Part shown: positions 46,451 to 58,275 of the stretch, piece by piece
How positions within the stretch are numbered: the first letter of the stretch is position 1
Layout of the letters: the number at the start of each line of letters is the position of its first letter
Assembly: GCF_014633365.1 (NCBI RefSeq)
Contig: NC_068339.1
Location: 1,183,001-1,247,000, forward strand
Direction of reading: 5' to 3'
DNA: 64,000 nucleotides
Source of the DNA: Diospyros lotus
Taxonomy: Eukaryota > Streptophyta > Magnoliopsida > Ericales > Ebenaceae
Notes under the pieces: model-generated
Told to the model about the DNA's origin: nothing
The model's input: the letters and a program-made list of their open reading frames with translations, nothing else
Database searches by the model: none
Position numbers and translations under genes: made by a program

Positions 46451-49099
46451 TGTAATATCCCGAAAATTGGGAAGTAAATAATGATTATTACTTTGGTGTT
46501 TGAAGTCAGTACGAAAAATTTGGGGATTTAAGGAAAAAAATATTTATTTATGTTATTTTGGGAAAATAATTATTTAATTGGGAGTAATTATGAAAATAGG
46601 AAAATAAATTAAATTAGAGAAATTTTTGGAATGTTTGGAGTATAAGAGTAATAAGGGAAGATAAGGATTAGGGTGTATGTGTAATTAAAGGATCTTGTGA
46701 GTGTTAAAATATAATTTTCGGAACTGCCATTGGATCACGTTAAAACTAATTTAGTGTGTACATGTGTTGAAGAGTGCAAGCAGCGCAGGCGGTAGCGCGC
46801 GCGCGTACGGCCAGGCGAGGGACGCGTATTGAGCTGGGCTGGGAGCATGCGCGCGCGCTGGAGGAATTTTGTTAGATTTTATTAAGCCTCATGCGCCCAA
46901 AACGGCGTCGTTTTGAGGCTGAGGCGGTGGGCAGCCAGCCGCGGCCACGTGGCGCGTGCTGGGCTGCCAATTCATTTACTTTTTAAGCTGCAATTTGCAG
47001 CGGGAAATGGGAGAGAAATCGGGCGAAATCAGAAAGGAAACTGAGGAAAGAAAATGAAGAAGATGCAGCGCGCGCGAGGGCCAATTTTTGGAGAAAAATT
47101 GAAGATTAAATTATGTTTAATCGCGATTTAATTAATTAGGTAAGTAAATAATTATGTGTTAAATATTTTTTACGGTTAAAATTTTATTTTGAGCCTAATT
47201 TTATTAATTTTGGGGGTTTAATCTAATTTACAGTGTGTATTAATTTGGTGATGTTTAAGCGTGAAAAAGCTGTAATCAGCTGAACGAGGCAAGTTCTCCT
47301 CTACCCTCGCGATCTATTTCCATTTGGTGAACCCCTTGTCTTCCCTTAATTCGGTTTGATTTTGCGTATTAATTATACGAATTAGGGATGTTTTGGGCAT
47401 GATTTAATTTAAAAGAAATATGAGATTATTGGGATTTTATTTACGAGGTGCCTATGTGGGATTTAGATGGCTAAATTAATTATATTATACGGTTAGATTT
47501 AATTAATGTGAGCCTCGGGTTTTATTAATCGCTATCAAACGTTATTAAACGTTTTACTTCGCAGCGGGAATGCAAGAATTGGAGGAAACGACCGTGTAAA
47601 GGCAAGTTCTTAACCCTCTCTTCCTAATCTTTAATTTTCGTGAAAGACCCCGTGATTTCCTGTATATTATCACCTCCCTTACTTTAATTCAGCACCTAGC
47701 CTTATTTGTTGAATTATTATTCATTGGGTTTAATTTAAATTAAATTCAGGACTTCTAGAGTTTTATTTGTTGTGAGTTTACGGGGGTTTGTATCGCCCCA
47801 TTCCTTTGGGAATGATGCTGAACCAGTTTGGGAACTAGGTTTCTAGACGTGCGGGTTTATGTACGATTTTATTGGGTTTATTTACAATTTTCTCGGATTT
47901 ATTTATGGTACGGTTAGAGCTATCGAGCAGTAGGGCAGAGGTCGGTTGTTGGTGATGTTGGGGTAGACTATTGTACGGCCCTGAAGTGGACCGTCGGGTG
48001 GACACTCCTTATCACTGGCCGTTGACCGGTGCCGGACACTGCTGATTAGCTCTGCCAGTATGTGATTTATTGCACGTTTAGATTTATTATATTGTTGTCC
48101 ATGATTTGATATGCACATGGGTACGGGTTGCATATTGGGATATTCATTTATTGAGTATGCTTGGACACAGACATGCTAGTTTGGTTAGGTTGCATCCAGC
48201 ACGAGCATATGCATCGCATGTGATTTACTATGTGGGCGAAGCATGGCCTGATGCCTGGATGTATGGGCGCCGGTGTATCACGTTGATGCTCATTACGCCA
48301 TTGTATTGTTATGTGCATTGCATGGTTACCGGTAGTATTTAGTTCTCGGACGGGAGTACCGTTCCGAGGGAGCCTATGGCTCGGTTGTCGGGAGTACCAG
48401 CAGGGATACGGGTGTCGGGAGTACCGACATGGACGGGTGACGGGAGTACCGACCCGGGATGACGCACAGATTGGCTGGAGGTATTTGTTACCGTCCAGGG
48501 CAGCGACAGGTTGGTATGGGACTTGGGTGCCAGGTGTCTTATGTGGGCCCCAAGGACCGGTATATGCTTTTATTATGCTATACTATTGTGTTGTAGCGTC
48601 TCATGGCTTGTGTGTACCTGGGGGTTTATTCTGGGGAGAGATTTCTGGTTTTGTGTAGCTTTCAGCCTTCATTTCCTTATGCTTGCTGAGTCTCTCGACT
48701 CACCTTGTTTTTCCATCATTCCAGGTAATGACAGCGTGGGCCATGGCAAGGGAGTTAGCTTTTGGTGGCAGAGTTTGCATGGTGTACAGGCAGTCTCGTT
48801 AGTCCCGGTCAACTCTGATGGTTGAGTAGAATTTACTCTGTTATTCTTACTGTGCCAGGTTATTCCTCGAGTTTTGTGTATGTCGGCACAGGAGTCTGTA
48901 TTCATTTAATTACCATGTGACCGCTGTGATAGCGGGGTACCCGTAGTGCATGCATGTGTTTAGCTTCGCTTCCGTTGCTCTCATTTTTAAGTATGCATGC
49001 CGGGGTGGTCTTTGTCTCGTGGTTCATTCTTTTTCCTCCCGTAAGCGCTCCCGTTCGGATAGTCCGGGCGGCTGGGATATCCGGGCGGGGGTGCTTACA
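46451..49099 (+). mobile_element. Solo LTR, gypsy-type family A
   Basis: It starts TGTAATATCCCGAAAATTGG and ends GGCGGGGGTGCTTACA, with a perfect duplication GATGT (46446-46450, 49100-49104). It is 2649 bp. Family landmarks are AAAACGGCGTCGTTTT (46899-46914) and the hairpin TGAGTC-TCTC-GACTCA (48687-48702) before TTCCAGGTAA. The internal region has been lost. The open frames are not genes. Confidence 0.95.
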
Positions 49100-49371
49100 G
49101 ATGTCATTTCGGGGGAGGAAAGGTGGCTGCGTCGAAGCCACTGACCGCCCCACGTGGCAGCCTCTGGACCACCATTTCGCTTTGCTACTCAAGCCAGCCC
49201 GTTTTGCTCTATATAAATAGCCAATTTTGGCCATTTAGCTGCCAAAACAGAGAGAAAAAGAAGGAGAGGAATGAGAGGAGAATTGGAGAAGAAAAGGGAG
49301 GCGCCCGACAATGAAGGAATGGAAGAAAAGAGAAGAAAAATTGAAGAAAATAAGGGATTTTGAGGCTATTT

Positions 49372-50113
49372 TGTAATATCCCAAAAATAATATAAGTGTA
49401 AATTAAATTTATCTAAATTAAATTGAATGTGGGGGGTGTTTGTGAGAACTTATGAAAGTATGGAGGTTTAAATGTAATTTCTGGAACTGTTGTGGGATTA
49501 CCTCAAAGTGAATTTAGTGTGTATATATGTTGAAGAATGCAGCTAGATCGCGCGGTCGCGCGCGCGCACGAGGGAGCAGCAGGTCGCGGGTTCGAGCGAG
49601 GGGAGGAAAATGGGCTGATTTTAATCAGCCAATAAGGGACCGAAACGACGTCGTTTCGTCCCTGAGGCGGTGGCTTCCCAGCGCAGCCCACAGGCTGCCA
49701 CGTGGCTGCCTTCTGGCCACTTGTTTTGGGGCATTTTTAAGCCCGTTTCGGGCGTCTCCGAGCCAGCAGAATCGAAGGAAAAATGGGAGAAGAAGGAACA
49801 GACGCACAGTGAAGAAAAGAGGGAAATTTTGGGGAAAATTTCAAGATTTAATGTGGTTGATCGCGATTTAATTAGCCAGGTACGTAAATAAATATGTATT
49901 AAACATTCTCTACGGTTAAAATTTTATTTTGGGCCTAATTTTATTAATTTTGAAAGTTTAATCTATTTACAACGTGTTTTAATTTGGTGATGTTTAAGCG
50001 TGAAAACGCTGTAAACAGCTAGATACAGGCAAACTCTCATCTATCCTTGCGATTTCTTTCTATTTTATAAACCCCTCACCTTTCCTTAACTCATTTCGAT
50101 ATCGCGTATTAAT

Positions 50114-50146
<33 letters not shown>

Positions 50147-51977
50147 AAACACAGTGTATGGCGTGAAGGCCACTGTGTGTGATGGGCAATGAAGTTAGAT
50201 GAAGTTAGAATAAAAGAAAAGAAAAGGAATTTATGCCACTGTTTGTATATTAGGATGCGTTAAGTTAATTTTATTATATATTAATTAATTAAGTATATAT
50301 ATATTGAGGATGTTATTGATGTAATATAATTTAAATCAAATATAAGACTTGTCGGGGTTTTATTTACAGTGTGCCTACGTGGGATTTTAGGCGGTTAAAT
50401 TATTTATATTACGCGGTTAGATTTAATTAATGCGAGCCATGGATTTATTAATCGCTATTAAACGTTTTACTTCGCAGCGGGAGTGCAAAAAAGAGAAGAA
50501 ACGGCCGTGTAAAGGCAAGCTCTTAACCCTCTCTTCCTGATCTTTAATTCCCATGAAAGACCCCGTGATTTCCTGTATTTTATCACCTCCCTTACTTTAA
50601 TTCGGCATCTTGTCTTATTGGTTGAACTATTATTCATTTGTTTTAATTTAAATTAAATCTGAGCCTTCTATAATTTATTCGTTGTGAGCATACGGGGGTT
50701 TGTACCGCCTCCATTTCTTTCGGAATGATGCTGAACCCAGTTGGGGAACTAGGTTCCTAGTCGTGTGGGTTTTATTTACGGTTTTTCTCGGATTTACTTA
50801 TGATTTGGTTAGAGCTATCGAGCAGTAGGGCAGGGGTCGGTTGTTGGTGACGTCGGGGTAGACTATGGTACGGCCCTGATGTGGATCGTCGGGTGGACAC
50901 CCCTAGTCACTGGCCGTTGACCGGTGCCGGGCACTGCTGACTAGCTCTGCCGGTATGTGATTTACTGCATGATTAGATACATTGTATTACTATTCATGAT
51001 TTGATATGCACATGGGTACGGGATGCATATTGGGATATCCATTTATTGAGAATGCTTGGACACGGTCATTCTAGTTTGGTTAGGTTGCATCCAGTGCGAG
51101 CATATGCATGGCGTGTGGTTTACTATGTGGGCGGAGCATGGCCTGATGCCTGGATGTATGGGCGCCTTGTATCACGTTGATGCTCACTACGCCATTGCAT
51201 TTCTATGTGCATTGCATGGATACTGGTAGTATTTAGTTCTCGGACGGGAGTACCGTTCCGAGGGAGCCTATGGCTCGGTTGTCGGGAGTACCGACGGATA
51301 CAGGTGACGGGAGTACCGGCCTGGGACAGCGCGCGCAGGTTTGTGGAGACACTTGTTGCCTTTCAGGGCAGCGGCAGGTTGGTATGGGACTTGGGTGCCA
51401 AGTGTCTTATGTGGGCCCCAAGGACCGGTATGTGCTTTTATTTTGTTATGCTATTGAGCTGTTGTGTTGTAGCGTCTCATGGCTTGTGTGTACCTGGGGG
51501 TTTATTTTGGGAAGAGTTTTTTTGGTTATACTCAGCCTACAGCCTTTCTTTTCCTTATGCTTGCTGAGTCTCTCGACTCACCTTGCTTTCCATCATTCCA
51601 GGTAGTGGCGGCGTGGGCCATAGCAAGGGAGTCAGCTTTAACGGCAGAGTCGGTGTGGTGTACAGGCAGTCTCGTCAATCCCTGTCAACTCTGATGATTG
51701 TGTAGGGTCTACTCTATTATTTTCTACTGTGCCAGGTGTTTTCTCGAGTCTTGTGTATTTCGACACAGGAGTTTGTGTTTGTTTATTTATCTTGTGACCG
51801 CTGTGTTAGCGGGGTACCCGTAGTGCATGCATGTGTTTTTCTTCGCTTCCGTTGCTCTCATCTTTGAGTATGCATGCCGGGGTGGTTTTTGTCTGGTGTC
51901 TCATTCTTTTCTCCTCCCGTAGGCGCTCCCGTTTGGGTAGTCCGGGTGCTTGGGATATCCGGGCGGGGGTGCTTACA
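49372..51977 (+). repeat. 5' LTR of the LARD-like element
   Basis: It contains the perfect 18-base palindrome CGAAACGACGTCGTTTCG (49641-49658). It also holds a TA/TG microsatellite (about 50117-50145), two related segments beginning GGCAAACTCTCATC (50028) and GGCAAGCTCTTAACCC (50514), and the hairpin TGAGTC-TCTC-GACTCA (51565-51580). Open frames such as 49527-49871 recur identically in the 3' LTR and are not genes. Confidence 0.95.
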
Positions 51978-51981
51978 TTGT

Positions 51982-51993
51982 TGGTATCAGAGC
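51982..51993 (+). other. Primer-binding site (initiator tRNA-Met) of the LARD-like element
   Basis: TGGTATCAGAGC starts four bases after the 5' LTR, complementary to the 3' end of initiator methionine tRNA, as in most plant gypsy chromoviruses. Confidence 0.93.
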
Positions 51994-54826
51994 GTAGTTG
52001 GGGTCAGTTTTCGAGGACGAGTTCCTGTACACCAAGGTTGTTGGGTAGAGTTAGGGATGTCAAGGTGAATCGAATAGGGTTAGGCTGTGTCCAAGTTGAG
52101 TTTTGTTGATTCGTGTGAGAGATTGTGTCCCAATTTATATTCGTGCAGGGGTGATAAGTGCACGTAGGGATGGGACCATGAGATCTCATAAATGGGATTT
52201 ATTTAGGACACGTGCCTGCCCCTAGGTGTTTGGGTAAGATGGTGGTTTCGCCTTTATATAGCTGCCTGATGTTTGGTGATATATGTGGATTTTGAGTATT
52301 TCCAATGGGACCCGGAGGCCTAGATCTCAGTGTACCCCTACCCAATTCGAATGCCTTCCCAGAATTGCATTGTTTATGGTGTCAGTGGGAACAGGAGTTT
52401 GCTTCTAGATGGGGAGGCGGGCAAGACGAAGAGGAGTACCTAGTGAGTTATATGTATTAGCTTGATGAGTTGTCTCAAGAGACAATTCACGAGATTTTTG
52501 GGGATTGTCGGAGAGACAAGTCCTGTTCGCCCTTGAGTACATAAAGGACGGGTGAAGGCAGCTGACTGAAGTAATGATGAATGATGGGAGCCTTTGTTTT
52601 CATTATGATATTTTTGCCGAAGCGGTGAGGTAACAAGTTGCCATTTGGGAGTCTTCCTAGGGACCGGTATAAGACGTGCCCAATAGTGGAGCACAACCTA
52701 GCACTTAGTTAGTTAAAGCCACCGTGAGGGTATTGTCATAGCCACCAGATGGACATATTGGACCCAGCCCCAGCGTAGCTAGCAATGAGGACTTAGCGTA
52801 CCTGGCAGATGAAGTTACCTCGGTTGCCAAGGGTGACGAGGGGAGTTTTAGTTAGTATGATTGGTAGGGGGCTGTAATGCAAATATGTGGCTGTAAATTA
52901 TAAGTGTAAGGATGGGAATGTGCTACAGGAGTCCAATGGTTACTAGTAGATCCGTAGGTACCGAGATGTGTATAGGGTGTACTGAGATGGAAAACTGAAG
53001 GTTGGGTAATGTGGTAGCTTGTGCTAGTTGGTGGTTTAAACTGGCTGTACATATTCAGACTGGAGATATGTAACGTAAGGAGGTGTGAAGGTAAATTGAG
53101 GTTCTGAGGGGTTTGCATTTCCTTGGAGGTTTAGGGCAGCAACCCTAAGTTTTAATCGAATCTGGATGGATAACTCGGAACACTAATACAAAGTCCCAAG
53201 AGAGATCTGTGATGAGAATTCACTGAAAGACTATTATGGAATTGAGGACTTGGCTTTTACAACAGTTATGCTGTTTGGAGATTTGGCATTACAACCTGGC
53301 TAGGGTGTAGGTGTTTAGTTCTCACAGGTGGAGTGGAGTTCAGGTGACGCCGCGATCGGCGTGGCAAATGGCTAAGGCTGTGAGGTTCTATAATAAATAT
53401 GATTAAGCAAATGTGGTAATAGATGTTTTGCACTGCCGTAGAACATTGGTGATAAAGTGAATTAGGAATAAGAAAATTCTCTCTAAGATTATTGTTGTGG
53501 GAGATACCCCGGTGTATGGCCACGGCCGAAATTGGATACAGGTCTAGGTAACTATTGGGTTCTGCTGCAAGGATAGTAGTTGCTATGAGTACGCGCGGTG
53601 CTAATCACAGACCACATGCCCTAGGGTCGGTTATTGACCGAGTGAGGAGATGAGACTCCTTTGGGTGCTGGTCAAGTGGTACATCGGCAGAAACATGAGA
53701 TGGCTTGTTATGCCAGTCAGAGGAACGCTTAACCACATCTTTAAGTTGCTTTTCGTTTTTGAGGCGACTTATGAGATGCCTAGTGGACTAGAATGACTAC
53801 TGGTACGATGAGTTGCTTTTAGTCGAGCAGGCTTCAGAGCAGATAACATCGATACTAAAGATCGAGTCCTAGCTACCGTATAAAGTCTTGAGGAGGTCAC
53901 GGTTAATAATTAATAATCAAGACGAGGTACGGCCCAATTAGCTATTGGGAGTTAAGATCAGTAGCAAGGACAAGATTAAGGGTTGGTGATCGCCGAATGA
54001 GTTATAATAGGAACCCCTAATTGGATGTGCCGATTCCTTAAAGGATGGGAGACTATCGGGTGACATCTTAGACCTCGAGATGTATTGAGTGGAGAACGTC
54101 TATTTTTTTTGATAGGCCTGATTAAATGGCTACCCGTATTTATTGACGGAACCCCGAGCATTCGCGGCAAATTGTGGGAGAAAGTACTGCCGAGAAAATG
54201 TTGTGTATCTGGTTAAGAATCAGTTGGAAAAAGTCAGACTAAAGGATATTGCTGCTGAACCCTTGATTGAGTATGTCGTATCGTTTCCATGTTTCCATGG
54301 ATCGTAAGTACGTGGTAGGTTCAAGTCACGTTACTGAGTATTAGCCTTTCGTCCTATTTGAGGATGGTTCCACTCCAATCACTACCGGTTGCACTTGATG
54401 TTAGTTGTATTTGCATTGAGCCTTGGGTTGTGGATCGGTTTATTATTGAGATTAAATATCTCTGAATTTTGAGCTTACCTTTAGGTTGATATGTGGTCGA
54501 GATAGCTTCGGGGACCGATTGAGTTATGATGTTGTAATAGGCGAACCACGTCAGTGCGTGTAATATGATGGATGACGTTCGTTAAGTCGGTTAAGGTATT
54601 AGTGGTCATAACGTGGTCCCAATGAGGTGATGGATTATGGGAGATGTGCTAGTGTAATTGATCAAGTAGGATGCATGGTAGACTCGGACTTGTGGGAACT
54701 AGAAAATGATGATATGGTATATCCTGGAGGTGATGTTGGGTAATATCACGAGAGGTGTGAGCGTATTTTGAGGGCATGGACTGAGCGCGAATTTCGAGGA
54801 CGAAATTCTATTAAGGAGGGGAGAAC
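51994..54826 (+). other. Non-coding interior of the LARD-like element with pol relics
   Basis: All frames are densely interrupted. Around 52380-52530 short stretches recall a gypsy Gag (QWEQEFASRW, then DELSQETIHEIF in the same frame after a stop). Around 54290-54360 FHVSMDRKYV resembles the end of gypsy Pol. The region ends with TTTCGAGGACGAAATTC (54792-54808) and polypurine tract AAGGAGGGGAGAA (54813-54825), a usual gypsy 3' end. The relics are inferred by eye. Confidence 0.7.
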
Positions 54827-55568
54827 TGTAATATCCCAAAAATAATATAAGTGTAAATTAAATTTATCTAAATTAAATTGAATGTGGGGGGTGTTTGTGA
54901 GAACTTATGAAAGTATGGAGGTTTAAATGTAATTTCTGGAACTGTTGTGGGATTACCTCAAAGTGAATTTAGTGTGTATATATGTTGAAGAATGCAGCTA
55001 GATCGCGCGGTCGCGCGCGCGCACGAGGGAGCAGCAGGTCGCGGGTTCGAGCGAGGGGAGGAAAATGGGCTGATTTTAATCAGCCAATAAGGGACCGAAA
55101 CGACGTCGTTTCGTCCCTGAGGCGGTGGCTTCCCAGCGCAGCCCACAGGCTGCCACGTGGCTGCCTTCTGGCCACTTGTTTTGGGGCATTTTTAAGCCCG
55201 TTTCGGGCGTCTCCGAGCCAGCAGAATCGAAGGAAAAATGGGAGAAGAAGGAACAGACGCACAGTGAAGAAAAGAGGGAAATTTTGGGGAAAATTTCAAG
55301 ATTTAATGTGGTTGATCGCGATTTAATTAGCCAGGTACGTAAATAAATATGTATTAAACATTCTCTACGGTTAAAATTTTATTTTGGGCCTAATTTTATT
55401 AATTTTGAAAGTTTAATCTATTTACAACGTGTTTTAATTTGGTGATGTTTAAGCGTGAAAACGCTGTAAACAGCTAGATACAGGCAAACTCTCATCTATC
55501 CTTGCGATTTCTTTCTATTTTATAAACCCCTCACCTTTCCTTAACTCATTTCGATATCGCGTATTAAT

Positions 55569-55603
<35 letters not shown>

Positions 55604-57434
55604 AAACACAGTGTATGGCGTGAAGGCCACTGTGTGTGATGGGCAATGAAGTTAGATGAAGTTAGAATAAAAGAAAAGAAAAGGAATTTATGCCACTGTT
55701 TGTATATTAGGATGCGTTAAGTTAATTTTATTATATATTAATTAATTAAGTATATATATATTGAGGATGTTATTGATGTAATATAATTTAAATCAAATAT
55801 AAGACTTGTCGGGGTTTTATTTACAGTGTGCCTACGTGGGATTTTAGGCGGTTAAATTATTTATATTACGCGGTTAGATTTAATTAATGCGAGCCATGGA
55901 TTTATTAATCGCTATTAAACGTTTTACTTCGCAGCGGGAGTGCAAAAAAGAGAAGAAACGGCCGTGTAAAGGCAAGCTCTTAACCCTCTCTTCCTGATCT
56001 TTAATTCCCATGAAAGACCCCGTGATTTCCTGTATTTTATCACCTCCCTTACTTTAATTCGGCATCTTGTCTTATTGGTTGAACTATTATTCATTTGTTT
56101 TAATTTAAATTAAATCTGAGCCTTCTATAATTTATTCGTTGTGAGCATACGGGGGTTTGTACCGCCTCCATTTCTTTCGGAATGATGCTGAACCCAGTTG
56201 GGGAACTAGGTTCCTAGTCGTGTGGGTTTTATTTACGGTTTTTCTCGGATTTACTTATGATTTGGTTAGAGCTATCGAGCAGTAGGGCAGGGGTCGGTTG
56301 TTGGTGACGTCGGGGTAGACTATGGTACGGCCCTGATGTGGATCGTCGGGTGGACACCCCTAGTCACTGGCCGTTGACCGGTGCCGGGCACTGCTGACTA
56401 GCTCTGCCGGTATGTGATTTACTGCATGATTAGATACATTGTATTACTATTCATGATTTGATATGCACATGGGTACGGGATGCATATTGGGATATCCATT
56501 TATTGAGAATGCTTGGACACGGTCATTCTAGTTTGGTTAGGTTGCATCCAGTGCGAGCATATGCATGGCGTGTGGTTTACTATGTGGGCGGAGCATGGCC
56601 TGATGCCTGGATGTATGGGCGCCTTGTATCACGTTGATGCTCACTACGCCATTGCATTTCTATGTGCATTGCATGGATACTGGTAGTATTTAGTTCTCGG
56701 ACGGGAGTACCGTTCCGAGGGAGCCTATGGCTCGGTTGTCGGGAGTACCGACGGATACAGGTGACGGGAGTACCGGCCTGGGACAGCGCGCGCAGGTTTG
56801 TGGAGACACTTGTTGCCTTTCAGGGCAGCGGCAGGTTGGTATGGGACTTGGGTGCCAAGTGTCTTATGTGGGCCCCAAGGACCGGTATGTGCTTTTATTT
56901 TGTTATGCTATTGAGCTGTTGTGTTGTAGCGTCTCATGGCTTGTGTGTACCTGGGGGTTTATTTTGGGAAGAGTTTTTTTGGTTATACTCAGCCTACAGC
57001 CTTTCTTTTCCTTATGCTTGCTGAGTCTCTCGACTCACCTTGCTTTCCATCATTCCAGGTAGTGGCGGCGTGGGCCATAGCAAGGGAGTCAGCTTTAACG
57101 GCAGAGTCGGTGTGGTGTACAGGCAGTCTCGTCAATCCCTGTCAACTCTGATGATTGTGTAGGGTCTACTCTATTATTTTCTACTGTGCCAGGTGTTTTC
57201 TCGAGTCTTGTGTATTTCGACACAGGAGTTTGTGTTTGTTTATTTATCTTGTGACCGCTGTGTTAGCGGGGTACCCGTAGTGCATGCATGTGTTTTTCTT
57301 CGCTTCCGTTGCTCTCATCTTTGAGTATGCATGCCGGGGTGGTTTTTGTCTGGTGTCTCATTCTTTTCTCCTCCCGTAGGCGCTCCCGTTTGGGTAGTCC
57401 GGGTGCTTGGGATATCCGGGCGGGGGTGCTTACA
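54827..57434 (+). repeat. 3' LTR of the LARD-like element
   Basis: 2608 bp, apparently identical to the 5' LTR apart from the microsatellite near 55570 (more TA, fewer TG units). It ends GGGGGTGCTTACA and is followed by the right duplication TATTT. Confidence 0.95.
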
Positions 57435-58275
57435 TATTTGGTATCCAAAAATATTTTGGCAAGTGAGTAAAATTAGCATAAATGTTATATGTTTAAGTTA
57501 TAGAATTTATACGGCTAGATTATGTTGATTAAGCGGTTAAATTTAATTAGTTTGGGTCATTATCTTGTTATTTTATATAGAACGTTTTACTTCATATCGG
57601 GAGGACAAAATAGGCAGGAATTAGCCGATTTCAGGCAATCTCCTAACCCTCTCCTCAAGTTTTTCATTTCTTGCGAGAGTCTTCATTATTTTTGATATTT
57701 TAAACCCTCTCTCACCGTGACTCGGTTCCACGCATTAATAATATTAATCTGCGTAGTAACCACTATATGACGTATATTTTATTAATGGGTTTATTGTTAA
57801 TGGATTGAGTTAAATAGTGATGTCATGGTGTCGTTCATTTCGACCGTCACGGAGCCTCGTTTCTCTCCGCTTCACTTGGGAATGATGCCGAACCCATTAG
57901 GGCTAGGTTCTTAGAAGAGTTAATTATGGTTTAATAGGGTTATGTTAATTTATTATGAATGTAGAGATAGCTTCCTATGTATGAGATGAGATGAGAATAA
58001 GAACGATATAATGGAGTTTATGTTTTCATGGAGAAAGTTTGTGAAATGATAAGCTTAAAGTGACTAAGTATTGTGTTATCGGTATGTGTGTCTAAGGGAA
58101 TGGGGTACAAAGCCACTGACTGTCAAACGTGGGTCGTGACAGTTGATGGCTGGATGTATGGGCGCCAGTCATTAGCTGATACGATAAACGCTAGACGGGC
58201 TAAAAGAGCTGGTACTTCCAGATTTCTGCCTTGGCTTGTGCATTGCATGATGTGTGTATTGCACAGGGACTGTGC

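Larger units (their letters stand above)
49372..57434 (+). mobile_element. Complete non-autonomous gypsy-type LTR element (LARD-like)
   Basis: LTRs are 49372-51977 (2606 bp) and 54827-57434 (2608 bp). The 2-bp length difference is accounted for by a TA/TG microsatellite near 50115 and 55570; otherwise they look identical. A perfect duplication TATTT flanks the element (49367-49371, 57435-57439). The 2849-bp interior has a primer site and a polypurine tract but no open frame beyond about 90 codons. Traces of gag- and pol-like sequence with many stops suggest derivation from a chromovirus-like gypsy parent. With nearly identical LTRs and dead coding sequence it must have moved recently with proteins from another element. 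Confidence 0.95.
45812..58275 (+). mobile_element. Outer gypsy-type family A LTR, interrupted three times
   Basis: It starts TGTAATATCCCGAAAT. Its own sequence is 45812-46450, 49105-49371 and 57440-58275, about 1.74 kb, and it continues past the second Sirevirus outside the window. The pieces join sensibly: the first break rebuilds CGAAAC-GATGT-CATTTCG, matching CGAAACGACGTCGTTTCG of sister LTRs. A TATA box TATATAAATAG lies at 49210-49220. Late landmarks such as GGAATGATGCCGAACCC (57879-57895) and GGATGTATGGGCGCC (58152-58166) match the other family A LTRs. Confidence 0.85.

Noticed and set aside
49503..49891. Open frames of 60-114 codons, repeated at 54958-55346
   Set aside because: They are identical in both LTRs of one retroelement and therefore reflect LTR duplication, not genes.
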